This document shows positions 10,201-18,619 of a stretch of DNA of 64,000 nt, piece by piece. The DNA comes from Algibacter sp. L3A6. Lineage in GTDB: Bacteria; Bacteroidota; Bacteroidia; Flavobacteriales; Flavobacteriaceae. Below the pieces are notes generated by a model. It did not search any database and was not told the origin of the DNA. It saw nothing but the letters and a program-made list of their open reading frames with translations. Position numbers and translations under genes: made by a program. The stretch covers positions 4,462,501 to 4,526,500 of the forward strand of contig NZ_CP047030.1 in the NCBI RefSeq assembly GCF_009796825.1, written 5' to 3'. Each line of letters starts with the position of its first letter. The first letter of the stretch is position 1.

Positions 10201-10373
10201 ATATTTACTCCAAACAAAGACTCTCCTGTTATTTCATCGGTAATCTTACCGGAAACAGTCATATTCTGAGAATACATATGAGCTGTAGAGAAACAAATAG
10301 CAAGCAACGCCAAAATTGTTTTACTCTTCCATTTCCATAGACCGAGAAAAGGTTTTTTTGTTAGTTTTTTCAT
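7281..10373 (-). CDS. SusC-family TonB-dependent transporter
   Basis: This 1030-residue outer-membrane protein has a signal peptide (about 1-35, ending MYSQ). A carboxypeptidase-D-like domain follows (MTVSGKITDEITGESLFGVNI), then a DELVIVGYGVKKKRNLTGS TonB-box region, the plug (LQDPISAIQGRAAGVQV, TPLYVVDGVPIES, IEILKDAASTAIYGSRAANG) and a long beta-barrel ending LGLNIGF. It imports oligosaccharides together with the downstream SusD. Its promoter carries a CAAACGTTTG palindrome overlapping the -33 box, so LacI-type repression is likely. It heads the operon susC-susD-FAS1/DNRLRE-GH16-like. Confidence 0.96.
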   Translation of the reverse strand: MKKLTKKPFLGLWKWKSKTILALLAICFSTAHMYSQNMTVSGKITDEITGESLFGVNIILKGSIRGVSSDMSGVYSIGDVSPNDVLLFTYLGYVDMELKIGSEKEINVALSPDVDELDELVIVGYGVKKKRNLTGSIVSISSDDISESNLQDPISAIQGRAAGVQVVSNSGAPGGGMSIKVRGNSSLNSGNTPLYVVDGVPIESNSLSTLNGTENFGLNPLADINPNDIQSIEILKDAASTAIYGSRAANGVVLITTKRGKSGKAQVDVNISTGISSLTRKLSVLNASQYRDAVIDSYRNMDNPTQPNAIVIDSLNPRNSGDVDWQDEVLRIAPQHKIDFAVRGGTDDVKYSWSSSFLDQDGIILNSNYQRVTSRLNVDFKVSDKFTFGQSISYTNGVNKRINAAGANNLSIIRELLVRPPTFAIYLPDGSYNGYQFGRRNPVGLAELATNLNKSNRIIGNQYVEYNIVKGLKLRSNVNLDYVSMKEDKFLPSTLDYRAGYNSGEVRAINNLTWGNETFLTLDKQFGENHNFGALAGMSFQNWQYERTGLDGMFFSSDNITTLNGAGTISNQDVNITTEHSLLSYFGRLSYDYKGKYLFEANLRADGSSRFGEDKRFGYFPSASLAWRFSDENFFKNIEVVNDAKIRLSVGQTGNESIGNYTAQGEFAVGANYLDFSGAAPSVMPNSGLSWETTTQYNAGLDLSFLKNRITFNADVYLKVTEDLLYNVPIPRTTGFSYVTQNIGSIENKGIELSLNSRNLVGEFKWDTGFNISSNRNQITELPEDLLTNGFIQNGSYHILQEGSPIGTFYGWKFNGVYSRDEDNVNQVTNGALGAVFEGGDPIWEDVDGNNIIDNNDRQVIGDATPDFFGGITNNFSYKGISLGVFFQFSYGNDIYSEINHQRNSIVRYNNLSTDALNRWREQGDVTDFPKPVQDDPLQSDSRIQSRWVEDGSYIKLKNINLKYNFPDAVVSNLGLRKVEVYASALNVITWTKYTGFDPDVNSYSGLREGVDEGSYPQSRTIMLGLNIGF

Positions 10374-10405
10374 GAATTAAAATTTGTTTATGAGAATTAG
10401 TTTTT

Positions 10406-10444
10406 CAAATATAACTAAAATTAGATTCAATGCAAACGTTTGCA
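10406..10444 (-). promoter_or_regulatory. susC promoter with LacI operator over the -33 box
   Basis: On the minus strand TATATTTG at 10413-10406 fits the Bacteroidota -7 consensus TAnnTTTG exactly. TTTG at 10436-10433 lies 19 bases upstream and fits the -33 box. That TTTG is the right half of the perfect palindrome TGCAAACGTTTGCA (10431-10444). A repressor bound here would block sigma-factor contact. Confidence 0.7.
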
Positions 10445-10549
10445 TAAAATATTTTAACAATAATCTTAACATTTAACACGATAAAATCAACAAACTGTGG
10501 CAATAATTCATAAATATCGCTTTTTCGATATAATTAAAGTATTAAATAA

Positions 10550-10563
10550 TGCAAACGATTGTG
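10550..10563. promoter_or_regulatory. Degenerate second LacI-type site
   Basis: TGCAAACGATTGTG matches the left half of the operator perfectly and the right half with changes. Its centre lies about 119 bp from the operator at 10431-10444. It could be an auxiliary site for looping. This is an inference from similarity only. Confidence 0.35.
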
Positions 10564-10819
10564 AAATGTGAATTTATTGATACTATAAATTGAATAATTG
10601 AATTTTTTTAATGAAGAATTTAAGAAATCTATAAAATTGATATATTGAAGGGCTTGGCAGTTTTTTATAAACGTCAGAGAGTATTGATTTTCAATCATTT
10701 AACCTTCTATTTACTACTTGAAACCATATTATACATTGAAGAGCATCAGACTAAGAACATGAATGACTTATGCAAAATGAGTTCAACAGTGATATAGTTT
10801 CTAATGATTAAAAAAAAAA

Positions 10820-12421
10820 TCAGTTGACTATAATTTTTATTCGTTTGATAATTTTTTCTTTTTCAAATTCAATAAAATAAAAACCTGATTGAGTATTTAT
10901 TAACGCATGATCATTCGAGAAATTTTTAGATGAGAATACTACTCTCCCATTTATATCTATTATTCTTAATGCATCGAGTTCTATTTTTTGGTTGAATTTT
11001 AGAACATGACCGGTAACCGGATTGGTTACCCTAATATTATCAATTTCAATTTGAGCTACACTTAAAGTTGCACAAGCGCTGGAAAAAGAATTTTCATTTT
11101 CAATAAGTCCTTTTGGTGTTAAGTCTTTGACCGAAAGCCCTATATAATTACTAGGATATTTTTCGGCTCTAAATATCGGGTTGAAATTTTGAGAAATATT
11201 ATCAAATTGATTAAATATACTATTCCCAGATGGATTTTTATAAGTCCATACGTGCTCACCAGCTTTTGTAATTTCAGACACCTGCCCTAAAGAACTTTGA
11301 CAGATTATAAAGTTCCCATTTGGAAGGCTATGTGCTCCGGATTTTATTGTTTCGTACATGGGGTTTTCTAATATATCACCACTCCACGACCAGTTAAAAT
11401 CTAATGGTTTAAATGTATTATTCTCTTTAGTATACGTAGTACCAGACATCTCAGTATTTAATAAATGTACTGTGCTGTAAGATCTAGTTTGATCACTACC
11501 ATTGCTAAAAACAGATATTTTACCTTCATCCAAATACCCAGGTTCTACCCATTTTACATCATGTTGCGAAAATAGTTTTTGATCTTCAACTCCTCCTTGT
11601 TTGTAAACTCTAGAGTTACCCCACCTCCACAACAAATCGCCTCCAAGATTTGAATAACCTCCAGTATGTCCCGCAGCCTCAGCAGTTGTGGTACTGTGAT
11701 CAATAATATAAATTTCATTTAAATTTCGTGCAGAGATAATAATTTGATCAAGATTTGCATTATAATCAATCCCATTTACATGCGTATAACCTCTATCCAA
11801 ACTTTCAATATTAGAATCTACATAGTTTATATCAATACGTTCGGGATGATTTTCAATAACACCAAAATTCGCTTTTGAACTATCATAATCTTGAATGATA
11901 TGGTCTATAAATTTCCATTCCCAAACAATTTCAGCTTGGTTAGTTCCAATAGGTTTTAATTCAACTATTTTATCTAAGTCAATAACTTGATCAACTTTAA
12001 GAGGATCTTTTCCTTGAGCAATAATCTCTGTATTAGAATAGCTATCTCTAACGATGCATAAAATATTTCCATTTGGAAGCGGCTCAATATCATGATGTTG
12101 ATTTAACCCATTGGCATTCATTTCATAATTCCATAGCACTGTATTATCCCAATCTCTAATTTCTAACATATTTATTCCTGCCCTGAGCAAGGTGCCATTT
12201 TCTAACAGATAACAGGTTGCTCCAGGAAACTCAGTAAAAGTCCATTCATTTACCTTTTCACCACAGTTATTAATTAAATACACACTATAGTTTACTTCTG
12301 GTGTAAATAGCGTATAACCTTCCGAAACATTGTTGTCTGAAAAAAGCAACCCAACTGTTGGTGCTTGCGCCCTAACGAGAGAAACGGTTAAAAGAAGAAT
12401 GTATGTTATTTTTTTTATCAA
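10820..12421 (-). CDS. Arylsulfotransferase-like secreted protein with T9SS sorting domain
   Basis: Reading from a TTG at 12421 gives about 533 residues beginning with a clean signal peptide (IKKITYILLLTVSLVRAQ). The longer reading from TTG 12502 would begin inside the operator and upstream of the predicted transcription start, so I reject it. No in-frame ATG occurs before residue 80 or so. The body is a beta-propeller of the arylsulfotransferase (ASST) type, with QHHDIEPLPNGNILCIV, HVNGIDYNANLDQIIISARN, LFSQHDVKW and SGAHSLPNGNFIICQSS. The last 75 residues form a type A T9SS sorting domain (NPVTGHVLKFNQK, GFYFIEFE, KRIKIIVN). Family members move sulfate between phenolic esters; the role here is unknown. 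The promoter carries the same LacI operator as susC. Confidence 0.75.
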   Translation of the reverse strand: MIKKITYILLLTVSLVRAQAPTVGLLFSDNNVSEGYTLFTPEVNYSVYLINNCGEKVNEWTFTEFPGATCYLLENGTLLRAGINMLEIRDWDNTVLWNYEMNANGLNQHHDIEPLPNGNILCIVRDSYSNTEIIAQGKDPLKVDQVIDLDKIVELKPIGTNQAEIVWEWKFIDHIIQDYDSSKANFGVIENHPERIDINYVDSNIESLDRGYTHVNGIDYNANLDQIIISARNLNEIYIIDHSTTTAEAAGHTGGYSNLGGDLLWRWGNSRVYKQGGVEDQKLFSQHDVKWVEPGYLDEGKISVFSNGSDQTRSYSTVHLLNTEMSGTTYTKENNTFKPLDFNWSWSGDILENPMYETIKSGAHSLPNGNFIICQSSLGQVSEITKAGEHVWTYKNPSGNSIFNQFDNISQNFNPIFRAEKYPSNYIGLSVKDLTPKGLIENENSFSSACATLSVAQIEIDNIRVTNPVTGHVLKFNQKIELDALRIIDINGRVVFSSKNFSNDHALINTQSGFYFIEFEKEKIIKRIKIIVN

Positions 12422-12471
12422 AATATTTTTATAAATAGTTGATTTACATAAAAAAGCACGATATAAAAATT

Positions 12472-12512
12472 TAAAAGTAAAGAATAAAAAGTGAAATTGC
12501 AAACGTTTGCAA
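12472..12512 (-). promoter_or_regulatory. Sulfotransferase promoter with LacI operator over the -33 box
   Basis: TTGCAAACGTTTGCAA at 12497-12512 is a perfect 16-bp palindrome. On the minus strand its TTTG (12503-12500) is followed after 20 bases by TACTTTTA (12479-12472), a one-mismatch -7 box. The layout matches the susC promoter. It predicts transcription starting near 12465 and a coding start downstream, which supports TTG 12421. Confidence 0.65.
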
Positions 12513-12559
12513 AACTGATTAATTCATCTATGGTACCCCTTTAAAATTGTATATCTAGT

Positions 12560-14488
12560 TTAATACTCCCATCGCACAAAGGCCTCCATAGCAGCGTAAT
12601 GCGATAACCCTAATTGGTGATATATATCGGCAGTTTCTCGGTTTCTATCCTCAGCTCGTTGCCAAAACTCTCGACTATCATTCCCCTGAAATACCACCCC
12701 ATCTTTTTGAGATTGGTGTTTAAAAATACCTTTTCGCTTTTCTAGAACTTGGTCTGGCCCCATTGGTACTGCCATTTCAATTTCATCAATACCCCACTCT
12801 TGCCATGCGCCTCGGTATAGCCATACCCAGCAATCTTTCATAAACGTTTTAGGTTTAAGTTGCTTTACAGCTTCAAAAATAGCATCTAAACAAACTTTAT
12901 GAGTGCCATGTGGATCGGCTAAATCACCAGCAGCATATATTTGGTGTGGTTTTATTTTTTCGATTAAATCTGAAGTTATTTTAACATCTGCGATACCAAT
13001 TGGGTTCTTTTTTATGGCCCCAGTTTCATAAAATGGCAATTCCATAAAATGTATCTGTTCATCTGGAATACCAACAAAATGGCATGTAGCACGGGCTTCA
13101 CCTTTACGTATCAATCCTTTTATGTAACGTACTTCGGCAGTATCAATTTCACTAGATTTTTTATTCTTTAAAAACTTAGCCGCTTTTTTATAAATGGCGC
13201 TCGCTTCTGTATTTTCTATTCCAAACTTATCGTTATAATCACATACAAAACTTGCAAAACGCAGAGCCTCATCATCGGCTACAGCAATATTTCCTGAGGT
13301 TTGGTATCCTATATGCACTTCGTGTCCTTGTTCTTGCAAACGTTTAAATGTACCGCCCATACTAATAATATCATCGTCGGGATGTGGACTAAAAATAAGT
13401 ACGCGCTTTTTTGCAGGTTCGGCACGTTCTGGACGTTTACTATCGTCTGCATTAGGTTTACCACCTGGCCAACCTGTGATAGTATTTTGAAGTTTATTAA
13501 ATATGCTAATATTAATGTCGTAAGCGGGACCGGAATCTGCCAATAAATCACTCATACCGTTTTCTATATAATCGGCATCAGTAAGCATTAAAATAGGTTT
13601 CTTTAAATCTAAGGCTAAATTTAAAACGGCTTTGCGAATTAATTTATCGGTCCAAACAATTTTTTCAACTAACCATGGGCTATTAACACGTGTTAATTTT
13701 GATGCTGCCGCATTATCCAATACAAAGGTGGCATTGTTGTGCTCTTGCAAATATGAAGCAGGTACCAAGTTGGTAACCGTATCTTCTACGGAGGCTTTTA
13801 TAATATTAGATTTGCCTTCGCCCCAAGCCATTAAAATCACTCTCTTGGCTTCCATAATTTTTTTCACACCTAAAGTGATAGCTGTTCGAGGTGTATTGTT
13901 TAAGCCGGAAAAATCGCCACTCGCCGCCACTCTAGTGATATGATCTAGAGCTACCAAACGCGTTTTTGAGTTTTGAAGCGATCCCGATTCATTAAACCCA
14001 ATATGCCCATTGCCACCAATACCTAAAATTTGCAAATCAATACCACCTAAAGCTTCTATTTTTGCCTCGTAAGCATCACAATAACCTGCAATAGCTTCTT
14101 TGGATAATAATCCGTCGGGGATATTGTAATTTTCTGGTAAAATATCGACATGATTAAACAACTGCTCTTTCATGAAGCGCACGTAACTATTTATAGAATC
14201 TGGCTCCATTGGGTAGTATTCATCTAAATTAAATGATACTACATTTTTAAAACTCAAACCCTCTTCTTTATGCAAGCGCACTAGCTCTGCATAAAGTCCT
14301 TTAGGAGAACTTCCTGTTGCTAATCCTAAAATACAAGGTTGCTTTTGAGATTGTTTAACTTTTATTAAATCGGCAATTTCTTTAGCTACAGCCTTTGATG
14401 CCATTGTTGAGTTTTCAAAAACAATGGTTCCTATGTTCTCAAACCTTTTTTCAAAGCCTGTTGCTTTGTCTGTGTTACTCTTTAACAT
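12560..14488 (-). CDS. NagB-type deaminase fused to a PIG-L/LmbE deacetylase domain
   Basis: I start at ATG 14488 (MLKSNTDK), about 642 residues. The longer reading from 14548 would overlap the upstream permease. Residues about 10-270 are a NagB domain: LGLATGSSPKGLYAEL, VSFNLDEYYPM and LGIGGNGHIGFNESG, with catalytic His and Glu kept. After a linker, residues about 360-610 are a PIG-L/LmbE domain, with metal-binding SPHPDDD (about 367-373) and DPHGTHK. This fusion is known in Bacteroidota. It could couple removal of an N-acyl group to deamination of GlcN-6-P, but NagA is also present next door, so the role of the second domain is open. It lies in a run with the permease, NagA and the symporter. 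Confidence 0.88.
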   Translation of the reverse strand: MLKSNTDKATGFEKRFENIGTIVFENSTMASKAVAKEIADLIKVKQSQKQPCILGLATGSSPKGLYAELVRLHKEEGLSFKNVVSFNLDEYYPMEPDSINSYVRFMKEQLFNHVDILPENYNIPDGLLSKEAIAGYCDAYEAKIEALGGIDLQILGIGGNGHIGFNESGSLQNSKTRLVALDHITRVAASGDFSGLNNTPRTAITLGVKKIMEAKRVILMAWGEGKSNIIKASVEDTVTNLVPASYLQEHNNATFVLDNAAASKLTRVNSPWLVEKIVWTDKLIRKAVLNLALDLKKPILMLTDADYIENGMSDLLADSGPAYDINISIFNKLQNTITGWPGGKPNADDSKRPERAEPAKKRVLIFSPHPDDDIISMGGTFKRLQEQGHEVHIGYQTSGNIAVADDEALRFASFVCDYNDKFGIENTEASAIYKKAAKFLKNKKSSEIDTAEVRYIKGLIRKGEARATCHFVGIPDEQIHFMELPFYETGAIKKNPIGIADVKITSDLIEKIKPHQIYAAGDLADPHGTHKVCLDAIFEAVKQLKPKTFMKDCWVWLYRGAWQEWGIDEIEMAVPMGPDQVLEKRKGIFKHQSQKDGVVFQGNDSREFWQRAEDRNRETADIYHQLGLSHYAAMEAFVRWEY

Positions 14489-14504
14489 GCTTATTTTTTT
14501 TATT

Positions 14505-15818
14505 TTATTGTTTTGACCAACTTTTGTATTTGTGTCCCCATAATGCAAAAAATAGAATTAATACATAGCAGGGAATCAATATCCAATAACTATTTGTTGA
14601 GGCGGTTGCCAAAGCATCTACTTCATTTAGTCCGTTTGTAATGAGTTCTTGTTTATTAGCATCTACCATTCTGCCATATAGAGGAGGAATGATAGCACCT
14701 CCAGAAATAGCCATAATTAATAACGCCGAACCCGTTTTAGTAAACTTTCCTAAACCCGCTAAGGTTAGTGGCCATACAGCTGGCCAAACTAACGCGTTGG
14801 AAATTCCTAAGGCAGCAACAAATAAAACAGACTTAAAGCCCGTTGTAGAAAGGATACACATACTAAAAATAATACCTAAAGTGGCGCTTATTTTTAGAGC
14901 CGTACCTTGTTTTAAATATTTAGGTATTAAAATAACCCCAACTATATAAGTACACACCATAGCGAAGAGTGTTAACGTCGTGAAAAATTTAGCATTGGCT
15001 GCCGGAAAACCTAATGAGATGCCGTAAGCTATAATGGTATCACCTGCTATTACCTCAGCACCTACATAAACAAATAGCGTTAAAACTCCCAACCATAAAT
15101 GAGGAAACTGAAAAATACTAGTTTTCGCTGTGGTACCTGCTTTGGTTTCTTCATCTTCGGCGGCTTCCACATGAGGCAAAGGCGCTTTTCTAATTAAAAT
15201 CCCCAGGACAAACAAAACAATGGCCATTACTAAATAAGGCATAAACACACTATCGGCCATTGTATCTAAAAGCACGCCCTTTTCTTCTAAAGAAGCAGTA
15301 CTTAACTTTTCTTTTACCTCATCGATACCTGATAGCAATAGAGCCCCAAATATTAATGAACCTAAAGCTCCTGCCACTTTATTCGCAATACCCATAATAG
15401 CGATACGTTTGGCACCACTATCTATTGGTCCTAATATGGTAATGTATGGATTGGCCGCGGTTTGTAATAGCGTCATCCCGATACCTTGAATAAAAATACC
15501 TGCTAAAAACACCCAATATGTTCTTGCTTCTGCTGCTGGTATAAAAACTAAGGCGCCAATAGCCATGATTATCAGGCCTAAAGACATGCCTTTTTTATAG
15601 CCAATTTTATTTAAAATCCAAGAGGCTGGTAGCGCCATCACTACAAATGAAATATAAGATGCCGAAGCGACCAAGTAAGATTGTGCATCAGTAAGTTCAT
15701 TAATGGTTTTCATAAAAGGGATTAATGCTCCATTAATCCAGGTTACAAAACCGAATATAAAAAATAGACTTGCTATAATTATGATGGCGGTTAAATTGTT
15801 GTTTTTGGGTTCTTTCAT
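14505..15818 (-). CDS. FHS-family MFS sugar permease, NagP/FucP-like
   Basis: This 437-residue integral membrane protein has about 12 predicted helices. N-terminal features are those of the fucose/glucose-galactose permease family: FFIFGFVTWINGALIPFMK, then SYLVASASYISFVVMALP and GIGMTLLQTAANPYI. In Bacteroidota and Shewanella relatives this group includes NagP, the inner-membrane GlcNAc permease. It is placed between NagA and the NagB fusion, so proton-driven uptake of GlcNAc is the likely job. The stop lies 16 bases before the NagB-fusion start, which suggests one transcript. Confidence 0.85.
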   Translation of the reverse strand: MKEPKNNNLTAIIIIASLFFIFGFVTWINGALIPFMKTINELTDAQSYLVASASYISFVVMALPASWILNKIGYKKGMSLGLIIMAIGALVFIPAAEARTYWVFLAGIFIQGIGMTLLQTAANPYITILGPIDSGAKRIAIMGIANKVAGALGSLIFGALLLSGIDEVKEKLSTASLEEKGVLLDTMADSVFMPYLVMAIVLFVLGILIRKAPLPHVEAAEDEETKAGTTAKTSIFQFPHLWLGVLTLFVYVGAEVIAGDTIIAYGISLGFPAANAKFFTTLTLFAMVCTYIVGVILIPKYLKQGTALKISATLGIIFSMCILSTTGFKSVLFVAALGISNALVWPAVWPLTLAGLGKFTKTGSALLIMAISGGAIIPPLYGRMVDANKQELITNGLNEVDALATASTNSYWILIPCYVLILFFALWGHKYKSWSKQ

Positions 15819-15868
15819 ATTTGGTTTTATAATATTTACTTACTTATATTTTTTTTCAATCTTAAACT

Positions 15869-17002
15869 TTAAGCATTTACAAAAATTTGCTTTCCAGATT
15901 TAACGACCCTTATAATCTTAATGGCATTATTTTTTATTTTGAACAAAACAAAATCATTAGGATTAGCAGACAAATTAACTATAGACATAGGCTTTCTGGA
16001 AGCCATTGCCCAAGCATTGGCTAAGCTTAGCATATTACTTGAAAAAAGTTTATTAACGCAATCTAGCAAAGAAACGGCAGAACCGGCTAATACATTTTCA
16101 TTATTAAAAGTAGAAAGTCTTCCTCCTTTTTCTAATTTTACTTTTCCACCAATATGAGCGTGATAAACACCTGCATCCATACCGGCAAACATGGTAGAAT
16201 CGCTAACTAAAATAACATTCGATTTTTTAACATTTAATACTATGTTTAAAAAATTATCAGGCAAATGAAACCCATCGGCAATAATACTCGGTGTTAAATT
16301 ATTATTCGCTAATTGATCTAAAATAATATTTGAATTTCTATGAAGCGACAATGGGGCACCATTCCCTAAGTGTGTAGACATGCTAGCTCCAGCATTAACA
16401 GCAGCATTTATTTGCTCGTTACTTGCCACAGTATGCCCAATAGAAACTATAATACCATTTGCAGTACACTTGCTAATAAAATCTGCAGAATTATCCCATT
16501 CTGGACTTATTGTAATTATTTTAATTCGATTCCCTGAAGCCTTTTGAAACGCTTGAAATAATTCCCAATCTGGTGCCTTTATATAGTCTTTAGAATGCGC
16601 ACCCGAAGCTTCTCTTATTGGCGAAATAAAAGGCCCTTCTAAATGAATACCACTAACGTAAGCATCGATTAAAGGGTTTTGTAGACACAGTTCATTTATA
16701 TTTTTTAGAAGATTTATAATATTAGTATCTGAATTTGTAATGACTGTTGGAAAAAAAGACAATACGCCTTCTTTTGATAAATTATTAACAACCTTTAAGA
16801 AGTCGTTCTCTACGATGGGGAACGTATTAAAATCGACTCCAGAAAAGCCATTAATTTGAATATCTAACAAACCAGGACCAATAAAAACGGTTTCATGTTC
16901 TTTAATTTCGGACTCTTTTCTAGAAACTAACAAACCATCATCAATTACAATTTGAATTAAATCGTTCGAAATACAGTCAACACAATTAATTATTTCTTTC
17001 AT
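15869..17002 (-). CDS. nagA: N-acetylglucosamine-6-phosphate deacetylase
   Basis: This 377-residue cytoplasmic amidohydrolase has motifs in the NagA order: FIGPGLLDIQINGFSGVDFN (metal strand), GIHLEGPFISP (metal Glu), VSIGHTVAS (His), STHLGNGAP and VLVSDSTMFAGM with the catalytic Asp. It removes acetate from GlcNAc-6-phosphate to give GlcN-6-phosphate for NagB. The HLGNGAP motif differs from the HLFNAM of enterobacterial NagA, so it is a divergent member. The neighbouring permease and NagB domain complete a GlcNAc catabolic path; I see no GlcNAc kinase in the window. Confidence 0.85.
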   Translation of the reverse strand: MKEIINCVDCISNDLIQIVIDDGLLVSRKESEIKEHETVFIGPGLLDIQINGFSGVDFNTFPIVENDFLKVVNNLSKEGVLSFFPTVITNSDTNIINLLKNINELCLQNPLIDAYVSGIHLEGPFISPIREASGAHSKDYIKAPDWELFQAFQKASGNRIKIITISPEWDNSADFISKCTANGIIVSIGHTVASNEQINAAVNAGASMSTHLGNGAPLSLHRNSNIILDQLANNNLTPSIIADGFHLPDNFLNIVLNVKKSNVILVSDSTMFAGMDAGVYHAHIGGKVKLEKGGRLSTFNNENVLAGSAVSLLDCVNKLFSSNMLSLANAWAMASRKPMSIVNLSANPNDFVLFKIKNNAIKIIRVVKSGKQIFVNA

Positions 17003-17028
17003 TCTGTATTATTTCAATATTACTAAAT

Positions 17029-18516
17029 TTAATTATCAGATTTTTTGTCAATAGCCTCTAGCAATTCTAAAACCTCTGGGGCCACTATTGTTTTTCGATT
17101 TATGAAACCAAAAACAACGTATAAAAAAACAGATACCATTAAAGGCAAACTAATTTCTAGGGCAAAAGGCAGCGTAAAAGAGAAAATTTTAATGGAAGCA
17201 AAACTTATTAAACCTCCAAAAATAGAAACTAGTGCCGCTGTCGATCCACTTTTTTTGAATAACGGAAGCATCCCTAATAGCATAGGTACCGCAATAGGCC
17301 CTACTAAAGCAGCAAACCACGCTACAATAAGCCCCAAAATCCCTCCAAAAGATTCGTATTGGGTCGCTATAAGTATGGTAAAGAATATAAAAATAAACGT
17401 TACTTTTCGGGCTACTATTAACGGGTTTACTGAGTTCGCTACATTAAACTTCTTAAAGTGAAGTGGCAATATATCTCTAGTTATAACTGCCGAAATAGTA
17501 TTAGCATCACTAGAAGTCATGGACATTGTAGTTGCAAACATTGATGCTAACACCAAACCTATCATTCCTTTCGGCAAAAGCGTGATTGTTAGAAGTCCGT
17601 AAGATTCTGTAGGGTCTTGCAAGTCTGGCAATAAAATAGGTGCTGCCCACATTGGGAAAAACAATATTAAAGGCCAGATTAAATATAAAACACCCGAAAG
17701 TATAGCTGCCCTTTTTGTATTTTGCTCATTGGGTGAGGAAATATATTTGGTTGCTAAATTCCATGTGCCACCATTGTAGCTTAGCATATTGATAAACAAG
17801 AAAGCTAAGGCAAAACCGACAGTATAAGGCTCTCCGAAAGGCTCACTATTTTTAGCTGGTAATTGATCCCAAATAGTAAAAACAGAATCTAAACCACCCA
17901 ATTTAGCTGTAGCCGCAAAAAACATGGCAATACCAGCACCAATTTGAACAATGAACTGTATAAAATCGCTTACGGTTACTGCCCATAAACCACCTATTGT
18001 AATGTAAACAATAGAAATACCTCCAGAAAAAAGTACGCCATAAAGTATAGGAATACCAGTAAAAACTTTCAGCAAAATGGCTATAGCGGCCCATTTAGCG
18101 GCAACATCAAAAAGCTTTAAAATAACACCACTCCAAGCAATAACCTGCTGTGTTTTAACTCCGTATCGAATAGAGAGGTATTCTAAAGGTGATTGAATCC
18201 CTATTTTTTTTCGCAATCGCACCCAACGTACCGGAAAAACATTAACGGTAACTAAAATTGAAATACCTACAGTTAGCGCCCACCAAACATAAATAGAAAA
18301 ACCGTTTGTATAGGCTAAGCCTGCATAGGCAACAAATACGGCTCCACTATAACCTGATACATGATGTGAAATACCCGATAACCACCAAGGCAAATTCCCT
18401 CCTGCCGTAAAATAATCATCTGAGTCTTTATTTTTATAATGGGCCCAAACACCAATAACTACCATAATTAAAAAAAATATAATAATTACAATCCAATCTA
18501 ATAGTTGTAGCGTCAT
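17029..18516 (-). CDS. SSS-family sodium:solute symporter
   Basis: This 495-residue membrane protein has about 13 helices. The SSS signature is visible: DDYFTAGGNLPWWLSGISHHVSGYSGAVF near the N-terminus, then RKKIGIQSPLEYLSIRYG and the conserved TSSDANTISAVITRDI region. Sodium-driven uptake of a sugar or amino sugar is likely, a second import route beside the NagP-like permease. It precedes nagA with a 26-base gap. A CGGTAACG-type site lies 40 bases upstream of its start, probably bound by the LacI protein encoded just beyond. Confidence 0.88.
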   Translation of the reverse strand: MTLQLLDWIVIIIFFLIMVVIGVWAHYKNKDSDDYFTAGGNLPWWLSGISHHVSGYSGAVFVAYAGLAYTNGFSIYVWWALTVGISILVTVNVFPVRWVRLRKKIGIQSPLEYLSIRYGVKTQQVIAWSGVILKLFDVAAKWAAIAILLKVFTGIPILYGVLFSGGISIVYITIGGLWAVTVSDFIQFIVQIGAGIAMFFAATAKLGGLDSVFTIWDQLPAKNSEPFGEPYTVGFALAFLFINMLSYNGGTWNLATKYISSPNEQNTKRAAILSGVLYLIWPLILFFPMWAAPILLPDLQDPTESYGLLTITLLPKGMIGLVLASMFATTMSMTSSDANTISAVITRDILPLHFKKFNVANSVNPLIVARKVTFIFIFFTILIATQYESFGGILGLIVAWFAALVGPIAVPMLLGMLPLFKKSGSTAALVSIFGGLISFASIKIFSFTLPFALEISLPLMVSVFLYVVFGFINRKTIVAPEVLELLEAIDKKSDN

Positions 18517-18552
18517 GTTTGTTTCTATTTAATTAATAATTAGTTTTTTAAA

Positions 18553-18571
18553 TTGCGGTAACGTACCTCAA
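18553..18571. promoter_or_regulatory. Putative operator of the second LacI regulator
   Basis: TTGCGGTAACGTACCTCAA contains the near-palindrome GGTAACGTACC and lies just before the symporter start. A matching site sits at 19873-19888 before the CBM9-like gene (shared CGGTAACGnAnCTCAA). The gene encoding a LacI protein lies between them. Confidence 0.45.
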
Positions 18572-18619
18572 AAATATAAAAAAAAATATACTAACCTAAT
18601 TTAATTTTTAAAAAAGCAA

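Larger units (their letters stand above)
10374..10819. other. 446-bp gap holding the susC promoter
   Basis: No believable gene is present on either strand. The left part holds the susC promoter and operator (10406-10444) and a degenerate second operator (10550-10563). The remaining sequence up to the sulfotransferase stop codon is AT-rich, and I see no clear terminator in it. Confidence 0.6.

Noticed and set aside
12422..12502. Longer N-terminus of the sulfotransferase-like protein from TTG 12502
   Set aside because: It would begin inside the LacI operator and upstream of the predicted transcription start, and gives a poor signal peptide. TTG 12421 gives a clean signal peptide.
13334..13349. 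TTGCAAACGTTTAAAT resembling the LacI operator
   Set aside because: It lies inside the NagB-PIG-L coding region with no promoter near and with the right half broken. I treat it as chance.
14489..14548. Longer start of the NagB-PIG-L fusion
   Set aside because: It overlaps the permease stop region and adds a non-conserved charged stretch; ATG 14488 fits NagB better.
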